From Labedella endophytica (GTDB lineage: Bacteria > Actinomycetota > Actinomycetes > Actinomycetales > Microbacteriaceae), in contig NZ_RZGZ01000003.1 in the NCBI RefSeq assembly GCF_003990045.1, positions 434,001 to 498,000 on the forward strand: a stretch of DNA of 64,000 bases, read 5' to 3'. Shown here in pieces: positions 52,749 to 61,218 of this stretch. A model generated the notes under the pieces. It was not told the DNA's origin, made no database searches, and worked only from the letters and a program-made list of their open reading frames with translations. A program made the translations under genes and the position numbers. Every line of letters begins with the position of its first letter. Position 1 is the stretch's first letter.

Positions 52749-54487
52749 CGCCGGACCTCCTCGACGGGCTCGACGAGCAGCAGCGCACCGCGGCCGAGGC
52801 GCTCCGCGGACCGGTCTGCATCCTCGCCGGCGCGGGAACAGGGAAGACCCGGGCGATCACGCATCGGATCGCGCACGGCGTCGCGACCGGGACCTACGCC
52901 CCGAACAGGGTCCTCGCGCTCACGTTCACGGCGCGCGCGGCCGCGGAGCTGCGCTCCCGGCTCCGGGCGCTCGGGGCCGGTGGCGTCTCCGCGCGCACGT
53001 TCCACGCGGCGGCACTCAGCCAACTCGGCTACTTCTGGCCCCAGATCGTCGGGGGCACCCTCCCGCAGATCGTCCCGAGCAAGGCGACCCTGCTCGCGCA
53101 CGCGGCGGATCGCGCCCGGATCAAGGTCGACACGGCGACCCTCCGTGACATCGCGTCGGAGGTCGAGTGGCGCAAGGTCACGGGGCGAAGCATCGACGAG
53201 TACGCCGTCGCGGGGCGGCCGACTCCGGGATCGCTCACCGGCGAGATGGTCGTCGATCTGCAGCGCGCCTACGAGGCGCTCAAGGACGAGAGGCGGCAGT
53301 TCGACTTCGAGGACGTCCTACTCGCCTGCGCCGGCATGCTGGAGCAGGAGCCCCGGATGGCGCTCCAGGTGCGAGAGCAATACCGATTCTTCGTCGTCGA
53401 CGAGTACCAGGACGTCTCGCCGGCGCAGCAGCGCCTCCTCGAGCTCTGGGTCGGCGATCGTCGCGACGTCTGCGTCGTCGGCGATGCGAGCCAGACCATC
53501 TACTCGTTCGCGGGAGCCTCGTCGTCCCACCTCCTCGACTTCGAGCGCGCACACGACGGAGCGCTCGTCGTGCGCCTCGAACACAACTACCGGTCTTCGC
53601 GCTCCGTCGTCGACACGGCCAACCGCCTGATGCGGGGGCGGCCGGGAGCGCTCAGCCTCACCCCCGCGCCCGAGTCCGCCGAGGACCTCCCCGGCGAGTT
53701 CGACGCGGGACTCCCCGTGCTCGCGACGCACCGGGACGACGCCTCGGAGGCGTCGGCGACCGCCGATGCCATCGCCGCCCTCATCCGCTCGGGCACCCCG
53801 GCGTCGGACATCGCCGTGCTCTATCGCGTCAACGTGCAGGCCGCCGCGATCGAGAGGGCCCTCGCCGATCGGGGTATCGGATCGCACGTCAGGGGAGCGA
53901 CCCGGTTCTTCGATCTGCCCGAGGTCAAGCAGGCCGTTCTCGCTCTCCGGGGCGCCTCCGTCGCGGTGACGGGCGAACCTCTCTTCAAATCGGTGAGCGA
54001 CGTCCTGCGCTCCCTCGGGTGGACCCACGTCCCGCCGGAGCAGCGGGGGGCCGTGCGCGACCGGTGGGAGTCGCTCAACGCGATCATGGGACTGCTCGAC
54101 GAGTCGCCGCCGGACACCACGCTCCGTCAGTTCACGGACGAGCTCCTCGAACGACAGTCGGCTCAGCACGAACCGACCCTGGACGCGGTGACCCTCGCGA
54201 CGTTGCACGCGTCCAAGGGACTCGAGTGGGACACGGTGTTCCTCATCGGGTTGACGGAGGGACTCGTCCCGATCAGCTACGCCAAGACGTTCGAGGCGAT
54301 CGACGAGGAGCGACGACTCCTCTACGTCGGTGTCACGCGGGCACGTCGCCGGCTTCGCGTGTCGTGGTCGGCGTACGGTGCGCGCTCGACGATGCCGCGG
54401 GAACCGTCCCGTTTCCTCGCGGAGATCGGCATCCGCACTCCGGATGAACGCGGTAGCGGTGCACGACGGGCAACGGGTCGGCGCTGA
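52745..54487 (+). CDS. uvrD2: UvrD2-like ATP-dependent DNA helicase, lacking HRDC
   Basis: A 580-residue superfamily 1 helicase. Motifs: ILAGAGTGKTRAI, LTFTARAA, FFVVDEYQDVSPAQ, GDASQTIYSFAGA, LHASKGLEWDTVFLIG and YVGVTRARRRLRVSW. Mycobacterial UvrD2 (about 700 residues) has an additional HRDC domain and a tetracysteine segment; neither is present here, and the protein ends shortly after motif VI. GTG 52745 overlaps the nudC stop. Its last 155 bp are antisense to the cyclodehydratase-like gene, which contains that gene's conserved HPECGC codons. Confidence 0.92.
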   Translation: MTPDLLDGLDEQQRTAAEALRGPVCILAGAGTGKTRAITHRIAHGVATGTYAPNRVLALTFTARAAAELRSRLRALGAGGVSARTFHAAALSQLGYFWPQIVGGTLPQIVPSKATLLAHAADRARIKVDTATLRDIASEVEWRKVTGRSIDEYAVAGRPTPGSLTGEMVVDLQRAYEALKDERRQFDFEDVLLACAGMLEQEPRMALQVREQYRFFVVDEYQDVSPAQQRLLELWVGDRRDVCVVGDASQTIYSFAGASSSHLLDFERAHDGALVVRLEHNYRSSRSVVDTANRLMRGRPGALSLTPAPESAEDLPGEFDAGLPVLATHRDDASEASATADAIAALIRSGTPASDIAVLYRVNVQAAAIERALADRGIGSHVRGATRFFDLPEVKQAVLALRGASVAVTGEPLFKSVSDVLRSLGWTHVPPEQRGAVRDRWESLNAIMGLLDESPPDTTLRQFTDELLERQSAQHEPTLDAVTLATLHASKGLEWDTVFLIGLTEGLVPISYAKTFEAIDEERRLLYVGVTRARRRLRVSWSAYGARSTMPREPSRFLAEIGIRTPDERGSGARRATGRR

Positions 54488-55196
54488 TCTCGAGCGACCG
54501 ATCGACGAGCGGGTGGCGCACCCCGGGGACGTGACCGGCGACGAGGCGGACGACGACCGCGGCGATCTCCGACACGAGGGCTCCCGACTCCCTCGGCGAG
54601 GGCCGGCCGTCGAGCTGGCTCGCGATGGCGGGCCACGCGGGATCGTCGTCCGTCCGCGATCGGTCGCGACAGAAGAGGCACGGGCCGCGACCGGGCTGGA
54701 CGAACGGACCGACGACCGTCGAGGTGTCGCCGTGCACGACCGCCAGATGGTCGATGTCCCGTCCGAGCCAGGCCGTGTACCGCGTCGGAGCGATCGTGTA
54801 CTGCCCGACGACGACGGCGAGATCGGCCATGTCGGGCTCCCGGACCACCGTGATGCCCTCGGCCGCGGCGAACTCGGCGATCTTCTCCGCCGTCGCCCCG
54901 CGGCCATCGATCGCCAGTCGAATGGACCGGGAGGCACGCGGAAGTGGCACGGGGACGAAGGCGGGTGTGAGCCGCCGCACGAGTGAGGCCGCGTCCTCCG
55001 AAGTCCCGCCGGAGACAGAGGCGACGACGGCGAGTGCCGGTCCCGTCGTCCCGGCCAAGAGCGCGGAGACGAGTCTCTCCTCGAGTTCGGTGACCTCGTC
55101 CAGGACGACGGCGGCCGCCCCGAGCCCGATCTGGAGTGTGGTCGGTGAGCGCCAGACGAGGCTTCGGGAGGGATCGATGCGGAGGATCATCCGCAC
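54333..55196 (-). CDS. Cyclodehydratase-like (TOMM/leader-peptide-binding type) protein
   Basis: A 287-residue protein resembling the bacteriocin-biosynthesis cyclodehydratase domain (TIGR03882-like, N-terminal E1/RRE-type partner of YcaO enzymes). Key matches are SLVWRSPTTLQIG at the start, GRGPCLFCRDRSRTDDDPAW near residue 166-185, and HPECGC near 251, whose cysteines suggest a zinc site. No YcaO partner, precursor peptide or transporter is seen nearby. A similar protein (Rv3196) lies next to uvrD2 and DUF2342 genes in mycobacteria, so this is a conserved orphan. Starts at GTG 55196 or ATG 55190 are possible. Its 3' end overlaps uvrD2 tail-to-tail by 155 bp. Confidence 0.75.
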   Translation of the reverse strand: MRMILRIDPSRSLVWRSPTTLQIGLGAAAVVLDEVTELEERLVSALLAGTTGPALAVVASVSGGTSEDAASLVRRLTPAFVPVPLPRASRSIRLAIDGRGATAEKIAEFAAAEGITVVREPDMADLAVVVGQYTIAPTRYTAWLGRDIDHLAVVHGDTSTVVGPFVQPGRGPCLFCRDRSRTDDDPAWPAIASQLDGRPSPRESGALVSEIAAVVVRLVAGHVPGVRHPLVDRSLEISADPLPVVHRYRVHPECGCRSPRGNGTVPAASSSAHRTPTTTREAGDVPA

Positions 55197-55235
55197 ATGG
55201 TGCCCGAGGCTCCGACGCCGGGGCGCGCGCTCTCC

Positions 55236-55345
55236 ACAGCCCGGTCCCGGTGCTACAGCCCGGTCCCGGCGCTACAGCCCGATCCCGCGCCACAGCCCGA
55301 TCCCGCGCCACAGACCGATCCGGCGCCACAGCCCGGTCCCGGCGC
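55236..55345. repeat. Six 18-19 bp tandem repeats between the cyclodehydratase-like and DUF2342 genes
   Basis: Units starting at 55236, 55255, 55274, 55292, 55310 and 55328 share ACAGCCCGRTCCCGCGC with small changes. Periods are 19, 19, 18, 18 and 18 bp. The array fills most of the 185-bp gap between two minus-strand genes. A short plus-strand frame through it would give PDPAPQ repeats, but there is no evidence that it is translated. Confidence 0.92.
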
Positions 55346-55381
55346 TCCGACCTCGCACGGGAGCGAGGCCGGAGCGTGCGA

Positions 55382-56758
55382 TCAGACGTGAGGCGGCGGA
55401 TCCTGCCGAGGGGTGTCCTCGCCCGCGGAGTCGTCATCGGCCTCGCGCAGCAACTCGTCGAGGGCGTCGTCCATCTCGTCGCGGACCGGCTCCTCGCCGC
55501 GTGAACGCGCCTCGAGCGCCGCGATCAAGCGGGTCGGGTCGTCGACGTCCTCGCCCGTGGGCATGAGGTCGGGGTGCGACCACAGGGAGTCGCGCAGCTC
55601 GGGACCGACGGCCTCCGTGACCGCGAGCCACATCGCGGCCGCCTCGCGGAGGCGGCGGGGACGCAGTTCGAGGCCGACGAGGGTCGCGAACGCCGACTCG
55701 GCGGGTCCGCCCGTCGCTCGGCGACGGCGGACCGTTTCGGCGACGGCATCGGCGTTCGGGAGTCGGACGGTCGCGGCGTTCGTGACGACGTCCACCCAGC
55801 CCTCGACGAGGGCGAGGGTGGTCTCGAGACGCCGGAGGGTCGCGAGCTGTGCCTCGCTCTTCGGCGGGATGAGAGAGCCGTCCACGAGGGCCGAACGGAG
55901 CTCCTCGGGGTTCGACGGGTCGAACGTCTCCGCGAGCGCCTCGAGGCGATCCGTGTCGACGCTGATGCCCCGGGCGAACTCGGTGATCGAGGAGATCAGA
56001 TGCAGGCGCAGCCAGCGCGCGTGACGGAAGAGGCGAGCGTGGGCCAGCTCCCGGACCGCGAGGTACAACTGCACCTGGTCGTCGGCGAGTTCGAGGCCCT
56101 CGCCGAAGGCGCGGACGTTCTGGGGGAGTACGGCAGCGACGTTGTCGTCGAGCAGGGGGATACCGACGTCACCGCCCGACACCACCTCCGTCGAGAGCTG
56201 ACCGACGACCTGACCGAGCTGCATGGCGAACATGGTTCCACCGAGGCCGCGGATGAGCTTGCTCGCACCCGCGATCATCCCCTGCATCTCCTCGGGCGCC
56301 TGTTCCTCGAGCACCCGTGTGAGTGCGTCTGCGATGCTCGTCGCTACGGGCTCCGCGAGTTGCGTCCAGACGGGCATGCTCGCCCGCACCCACTCCGCTC
56401 GAGACATGAGTCGCGGTTCCGCCGTGAGTTCCGTGATGCTCGTCGCGTCGGCGAGCCAGAGGGAGGCCACGTGGAACGCCTGCTCGAGGGAGGCCCGATC
56501 GGCCGCGGCGGTCACGATCGTGCCGGCCGTGGCGATCGACGTCGCCTGGTCCGTCGAGACCTTCCAGTCGATGCCGTCCTCCTGGTTGCGCATCGCGGCC
56601 TGGAACTGGGCCATCATCGCCGCGAGCGCGGTCGGATCGGAGGGCAGACCGGCGGCACCCGCGAGGCTCGACGCGTCCACCCCACCCTGCCCGGACATCA
56701 GATCGCGCAGCATGTCGCGCAGCTGGTCCTCCGGGGACTTGTCGTCGTCTTCAGCCAT
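55382..56758 (-). CDS. DUF2342 putative zinc-dependent metalloprotease
   Basis: A 458-residue protein of the DUF2342 (coenzyme F420 biosynthesis-associated/zinc metalloprotease-like) family. The central signature LAVRELAHARLFRHARWLRLHL near residues 226-247 provides His/Glu residues in the family position, and the C-terminal block RRLREAAAMWLAVTEAVG followed by SHPDLMPT is conserved. The N-terminus (PEDQLRDMLRDLMSGQ) and C-terminus (DDALDELLREADDD) are acidic and helical. The start at 56758 is chosen for GGAAGG 8 nt upstream. Divergent from the PDZ-Lon protease gene; the same pair is adjacent in mycobacteria (Rv3195/Rv3194c). Confidence 0.85.
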   Translation of the reverse strand: MAEDDDKSPEDQLRDMLRDLMSGQGGVDASSLAGAAGLPSDPTALAAMMAQFQAAMRNQEDGIDWKVSTDQATSIATAGTIVTAAADRASLEQAFHVASLWLADATSITELTAEPRLMSRAEWVRASMPVWTQLAEPVATSIADALTRVLEEQAPEEMQGMIAGASKLIRGLGGTMFAMQLGQVVGQLSTEVVSGGDVGIPLLDDNVAAVLPQNVRAFGEGLELADDQVQLYLAVRELAHARLFRHARWLRLHLISSITEFARGISVDTDRLEALAETFDPSNPEELRSALVDGSLIPPKSEAQLATLRRLETTLALVEGWVDVVTNAATVRLPNADAVAETVRRRRATGGPAESAFATLVGLELRPRRLREAAAMWLAVTEAVGPELRDSLWSHPDLMPTGEDVDDPTRLIAALEARSRGEEPVRDEMDDALDELLREADDDSAGEDTPRQDPPPHV

Positions 56759-56882
56759 CTCGGCCACCTTCCAGCGAGCACCGTGTCGGGCCATCTACGC
56801 TAGTCGCTGAACCTGACGGAATGTCGCGGCGCGGGCCAGGGGTCGTCCGCCCGTCGCGAACACCGCGGAAAGGACCCCAGTC

Positions 56883-58043
56883 GTGTCACTCTTCGCCGAC
56901 GATCCCGTCGTGTATGCCGAGGATCCCGCCCCGCAGCCGGTCGGTCGTCATCGCGGTCGACGCCATACGGCCGGGTGGATGGCTCTCGCCGTCGCCTTCC
57001 TGCTCCTCGGTGTGCTCGCGCTCGCGCCGAGCCCCTACGTGGTGCAACAGCCGGGGCCCGTCTTCGACACGTTGGGCACGGTGCCCGTCGGAGAGGACGG
57101 CGAGGAGGTGCCGATGATCGAGATCGACGGCGCCGAGACCTACGAGACCGACGGATCGCTCGACATGCTCACGGTGAGCGTCGTGGGCACTCCCGATCAG
57201 CGCCCGACCTGGTTCGAGGTGGCGAGCGCGTGGTTCGATGCGAGCAAGGCCGTCCTCCCGATCGAGTCTGTCTACCCGCCCGGCGTCACGAGCGAGCAGC
57301 GCGACGAGGAGAACCAGACCCTCATGACCGATTCGCAGCAGACGGCGGTCGCCGCCGCGCTGCGGTCGCTCGGCTACGACATCGGCCAGAAGGTCGCGAT
57401 CGGCGACATCCCGGAGGGTGCACCCGCCGACGGTGTGCTCGAGATCGGCGACGTGATCGAGCGGGCGAACGGCGAGGCGGTGACGGACGTGGCCACGCTG
57501 CGCCGCATCATCGCCGACAACGGCGCATCCCGGCCGGTCACCTTCGACATCCTCCGCGACGGCCAGGAGCGCTCCGTCGAGGTCACCCCGGCGGAGCAGA
57601 CCCTCGACGACGGAAGCTCGGGGGTGGCCGTGGGGGTGATCGCCGCGAGCACGTACGACTTCCCGTTCGACGTCACCATCCAGATCGAGAACGTCGGGGG
57701 ACCGAGCGCCGGGATGATGTTCGCTCTCGGCATCTCGGACAAGCTCACGGAAGGATCGCTGGGCGACGGCCGGAACATCGCCGGAACGGGCACGATCGAC
57801 GACGCGGGGGCCGTCGGACCGATCGGCGGTATCCGGCAGAAGCTGTACGGCGCGAAGGACGCCGGCGCCGAGCTCTTCCTCGCCCCCGCCTCGAACTGCG
57901 ACGACGTCGTGGGGCATGTGCCGGACGGGCTCGACGTGTACGCCGTCGCGACGCTCGACGACGCGCTCCAGGTGCTCGAGACCACGGGGGAGGGTGGTGA
58001 CACATCCGCGCTGACCACGTGCGACGAGGTCGTCGCGGGCTGA
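56883..58043 (+). CDS. Membrane-anchored PDZ/Lon-type serine protease (YlbL-like)
   Basis: A 386-residue protein with one N-terminal membrane anchor (about 30-50), an extracytoplasmic PDZ domain (about 180-245: IPEGAPADGVLEIGDVIERANGE) and a C-terminal Lon (S16) proteolytic domain. The Ser-Lys dyad is in VGGPSAGMMFAL (Ser near 279) and GIRQKLYGAKDAGAE (Lys near 322). Related YlbL in Bacillus degrades a cell-division inhibitor after DNA damage, which is notable next to the repair genes here. The GTG at 56883 has AAAGGA about 9 nt upstream. Confidence 0.92.
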   Translation: MSLFADDPVVYAEDPAPQPVGRHRGRRHTAGWMALAVAFLLLGVLALAPSPYVVQQPGPVFDTLGTVPVGEDGEEVPMIEIDGAETYETDGSLDMLTVSVVGTPDQRPTWFEVASAWFDASKAVLPIESVYPPGVTSEQRDEENQTLMTDSQQTAVAAALRSLGYDIGQKVAIGDIPEGAPADGVLEIGDVIERANGEAVTDVATLRRIIADNGASRPVTFDILRDGQERSVEVTPAEQTLDDGSSGVAVGVIAASTYDFPFDVTIQIENVGGPSAGMMFALGISDKLTEGSLGDGRNIAGTGTIDDAGAVGPIGGIRQKLYGAKDAGAELFLAPASNCDDVVGHVPDGLDVYAVATLDDALQVLETTGEGGDTSALTTCDEVVAG

Positions 58044-58060
58044 TCCTCAGCCAGCGCACG

Positions 58061-58066
58061 TAGGAT
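58061..58066 (+). promoter_or_regulatory. Candidate -10 element of the UPF0182 gene
   Basis: TAGGAT lies 35 bp before the ATG at 58102, giving a short leader that contains a CGAAGG ribosome site. Confidence 0.5.
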
Positions 58067-58101
58067 TGGGGTCACCTCCCCGACCGACGAAGGCCACAGC
58101 A

Positions 58102-61029
58102 ATGACCTCTGCATCCACCGCCCGCCCAGAGTCACCCAGCAGGAGACGCCTCCCGCTCGCGATCACGCTCGCCGTGGTCGGAGCGCTCGTGGTCGCGTTC
58201 TTCCTCTTCACGGGTCTCTACACCGACTTCCTCTGGTTCGACCAGCTGGGATATTCGTCGGTGCTCACGACCCAATGGGCCGCGATGGCGGTGATGTTCG
58301 CCATCGGATTCGTCGCGATGGCCCTGCCGGTGTGGCTCGCGCTCAACCTGGCCTACCGTCTCCGGCCGGTGTACGCCAAGCTCAACTCGCAGCTCGACCG
58401 GTACCAGGAACTCGTCGAACCGCTCCGTCGCCTCGCGATGTGGGCGATTCCCGCGGTCCTCGGTCTCTTCGCCGGGCTCTCCGCGTCCAGCCGCTGGGAG
58501 ATGACCCTCCTGTGGCTCAATCGCACGGCCACGGGGACGACCGACCCGCAGTTCGGTCTCGATCTGTCGTTCTACCTGTTCGAGCTGCCGTTCTACCGCG
58601 GCGTCGTCGCCTTCGCATCCGCTGTCGTCCTCATCGCGGCATTGCTGACCGCGGCCGTCGCCTATCTCTACGGCTCGGTCCGCGTCAACGGCCGTGATCT
58701 GCGTATCTCGAAGTCCTCCCGGATCCAGCTCGCGATCCTCGCGGGTCTCTACCTCCTCCTGCAGGCCGTGAGCATCTGGCTCGACCAGTACGTCACCCTG
58801 ACGCAGACCGGTGACCTCATCACGGGTGCGAACTACACCGACGTCAACGCGACGATCCCCGCGCGGCAGATCCTCGCCGGCATCGCCGTGCTCGTCGCCG
58901 TGCTGTTCTTCCTCACCGCGTTCATCGGCCGCTGGCGCTTCCCCCTCGTGGGAACCGCTCTGCTCCTCGTCGCGAGCGTCGTGGTCGGATCGCTCTACCC
59001 GTGGGTCGTCCAGCGCTTCTCGGTGGACCCGAACGCCCGTGTGCTCGAGCAGCCGTACATCCAGCGCAACATCGACCTCACGCGAGACGCCTTCGACGTA
59101 TCTGATGTCGAAGAGGTCGCGTACTCCGCGACGACCGAGGCCTCGCAGGGCGCACTGCGCTCCGACGCCGAGACCACGGCATCCATCCGCATCATCGACC
59201 CGGCCATCGTGAGCCCGGCGGTCACGCAGCTCGAGCGCTTCAAGACCTACTACGGCTTCAACAGCGAACTCGACGTCGACCGCTACGACGTCGACGGCGA
59301 GAGCCAGGACACGGTGATCGCCGTGCGCGAGCTCCGTCAGTCCGGTCTCGGCGACGGTTCGTCCTGGTACAACAACGCCATCGTCTACACGCACGGCTAT
59401 GGCGTCGTCGCCGCCTACGGCAACCAGCGCTCGGCGGACGGCCAGCCCGTGTTCTTCGAGTCCGGGATCCCCACGAGCGGCGAGCTCGGAGAGTACGAGC
59501 CGCGCATCTACTTCGGCGAGCAGTCCCCGGCGTACTCGATCGTGGGAGCCCCCGAGGGGTCCGACCCGCTCGAGCTCGACTACCCGTCGGGTGACGACGG
59601 CGAGACCGAGACCTACACCACGTTCGACGGCGAAGCGGGACCGAAGCTCGACACCGTCTTCAACCGCCTGGTCTACGCGCTCAAGTTCCAGTCGGAGCAG
59701 ATCTTCCTGTCCGACGCCGTCAACAGCGACTCGCAGATCATCTACGACCGCTCACCGGTGGAGCGGATCCAGAAGGTCGCCCCGTATCTGACGCTCGACT
59801 CCGACCCCTACCCGAGCGTCGTGGACGGAAAGGTCGTCTGGATCGTCGACGGATACACCACGTCCGACGCGTATCCGTACTCGCGGACCGTGAGCCTGTC
59901 GAACTCCATCGCCGACTCCGATTCCGAGGCGCAGCGGTACGCGATCGACGACATCAACTACATCCGCAACTCGGTGAAGGCCACGGTCGACGCATACGAC
60001 GGAACCGTGACGCTCTACGCCTGGGACGAGACGGATCCGGTGCTGCAGACGTGGCAGAAGATCTTCCCGTCGACGCTCAAGCCCATCTCCGAGATGTCGG
60101 GCGATCTGATGAGCCACGTCCGTTATCCGACGGATCTGTTCAAGGTGCAGCGAGCGATCCTCGGGCAGTACCACGTGACCGACGCCGGCCGCTTCTACTC
60201 GCGGACCGACGCCTGGCAGACCCCGGCGGACCCGCAGGAATCCGCTGACTCGAACAGCCTCCAGCCGCCGTACTACCTGACGTTGCAGATGCCGGGACAG
60301 GACGAGCCGTCCTTCTCGCTCTACTCGACGTTCATCCCCCGGGGTGCATCGAGCGAGGATGCGTCGAACGTGCTCAAGGGGTATCTCGCGGTCGACGCGG
60401 ATGCGGGCTCCGAGGACGGGGTGAAGGGCGAGGGCTACGGTGCTCTCCGGTTGCTCAACATGCCGGACGAATCCACGGTGCCCGGACCCGGACAGATGCA
60501 GAACGACTTCAACTCCGACCAGGCCGTCTCCTCGCTCATCAACATCCTCCGACAGGGGCAGACGGACGTCCTCAACGGAAACCTGTTGACGCTGCCGGTC
60601 GGTGGGGGACTGCTCTACGTCCAACCGGTCTACGTCCAATCGACGGGTGAGACGAGCTACCCGGTGCTCCAGAAGGTCCTCGTGGGCTTCGGCGACCAGA
60701 TCGCGTTCGAGGACACCCTCGACCAGGCCCTGGATTCGCTCTTCGGTGGCGACTCCGGAGCGAGCGCCGGTGACGGCGACGTGCCGACGGAGAGCGACGG
60801 GGGAGGCGAGGAGGAGACTCCCGCCGATCCAGCTCCCGAAACCGATGGAGGGACCGACACGCCGTCCACGGACGTCGACGCAGACCTCGCCGCGGCCCTC
60901 GCCGAGGCGCAGGCCGCGATGGAGGCCAAGCAGGCCGCCCTCGAGGCCGGCGACTTCGCCGCCTTCGGTGAGGCCGACGAGCGGCTCTCCGCCGCCGTCG
61001 AACGAGCGCTCGAACTGCTCGGGAACTGA
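58102..61029 (+). CDS. UPF0182 family large membrane protein
   Basis: A 975-residue protein with seven membrane helices in the first 310 residues (TLAVVGALVVAFFLFTGLYTDFLWFDQLGY is typical), a long extracytoplasmic domain and an acidic Asp/Glu/Thr/Pro-rich stretch near 890-930 followed by an alanine-rich helix. Length and pattern match the UPF0182 family (Rv3193c), whose function is unknown. It follows the PDZ-Lon gene in the same order as mycobacteria. The start at 58102 is set by a nearby CGAAGG; the conserved protein begins after it. Confidence 0.93.
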   Translation: MTSASTARPESPSRRRLPLAITLAVVGALVVAFFLFTGLYTDFLWFDQLGYSSVLTTQWAAMAVMFAIGFVAMALPVWLALNLAYRLRPVYAKLNSQLDRYQELVEPLRRLAMWAIPAVLGLFAGLSASSRWEMTLLWLNRTATGTTDPQFGLDLSFYLFELPFYRGVVAFASAVVLIAALLTAAVAYLYGSVRVNGRDLRISKSSRIQLAILAGLYLLLQAVSIWLDQYVTLTQTGDLITGANYTDVNATIPARQILAGIAVLVAVLFFLTAFIGRWRFPLVGTALLLVASVVVGSLYPWVVQRFSVDPNARVLEQPYIQRNIDLTRDAFDVSDVEEVAYSATTEASQGALRSDAETTASIRIIDPAIVSPAVTQLERFKTYYGFNSELDVDRYDVDGESQDTVIAVRELRQSGLGDGSSWYNNAIVYTHGYGVVAAYGNQRSADGQPVFFESGIPTSGELGEYEPRIYFGEQSPAYSIVGAPEGSDPLELDYPSGDDGETETYTTFDGEAGPKLDTVFNRLVYALKFQSEQIFLSDAVNSDSQIIYDRSPVERIQKVAPYLTLDSDPYPSVVDGKVVWIVDGYTTSDAYPYSRTVSLSNSIADSDSEAQRYAIDDINYIRNSVKATVDAYDGTVTLYAWDETDPVLQTWQKIFPSTLKPISEMSGDLMSHVRYPTDLFKVQRAILGQYHVTDAGRFYSRTDAWQTPADPQESADSNSLQPPYYLTLQMPGQDEPSFSLYSTFIPRGASSEDASNVLKGYLAVDADAGSEDGVKGEGYGALRLLNMPDESTVPGPGQMQNDFNSDQAVSSLINILRQGQTDVLNGNLLTLPVGGGLLYVQPVYVQSTGETSYPVLQKVLVGFGDQIAFEDTLDQALDSLFGGDSGASAGDGDVPTESDGGGEEETPADPAPETDGGTDTPSTDVDADLAAALAEAQAAMEAKQAALEAGDFAAFGEADERLSAAVERALELLGN

Positions 61030-61034
61030 CGGTT

Positions 61035-61060
61035 CCGGGGCGGCCGAGAGGTCGCCCCGG
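61035..61060 (+). terminator. Probable terminator of the UPF0182 gene
   Basis: CCGGGGCG (61035-61042) pairs with CGCCCCGG (61053-61060) across a 10-nt loop, directly after the stop codon and before the tRNA promoter. Confidence 0.6.
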
Positions 61061-61067
61061 CTCCCGA

Positions 61068-61097
61068 TTGGACAGCCCCTCGAACCCGTGCTAGGTT
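61068..61097 (+). promoter_or_regulatory. Promoter of the initiator tRNA gene
   Basis: TTGGAC (61068-61073) and TAGGTT (61092-61097) are separated by 18 bp, ending 12 bp before the tRNA. This is the clearest -35/-10 pair in the window. Confidence 0.6.
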
Positions 61098-61109
61098 TAT
61101 CTCTTGTGC

Positions 61110-61183
61110 CGCGGGGTGGAGCAGTTCGGTAGCTCGCTGGGCTCATAACCCAGAGGTCGTAGGTTCAAATCCTGCCCCCGCAA
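61110..61183 (+). tRNA. Initiator tRNA-Met (CAT anticodon)
   Basis: A complete 74-nt cloverleaf. The acceptor arms CGCGGGG (61110-61116) and CCCCGCA (61176-61182) leave the first position as an unpaired C-A, and the anticodon stem has three G-C pairs (GGG-CTCATAA-CCC). Both are hallmarks of the initiator tRNA. The anticodon is CAT and the T-loop is TTCAAAT. CCA is not encoded. The gene has its own promoter and terminator. Confidence 0.95.
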
Positions 61184-61189
61184 CAAAGA

Positions 61190-61218
61190 GAGGCCCGGAA
61201 TCATTGATTCCGGGCCTC
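61190..61218 (+). terminator. Terminator of the initiator tRNA
   Basis: A perfect 11-bp stem GAGGCCCGGAA (61190-61200) pairs with 61208-61218 around TCATTGA, with three further pairs possible inside the loop. CGTTGTTT follows. Confidence 0.85.

Noticed and set aside
55197-55391. Small plus-strand gene with PDPAPQ repeats
   Set aside because: It is only the reading of the intergenic tandem array; no ribosome site, no signal peptide and no homologue recognised.
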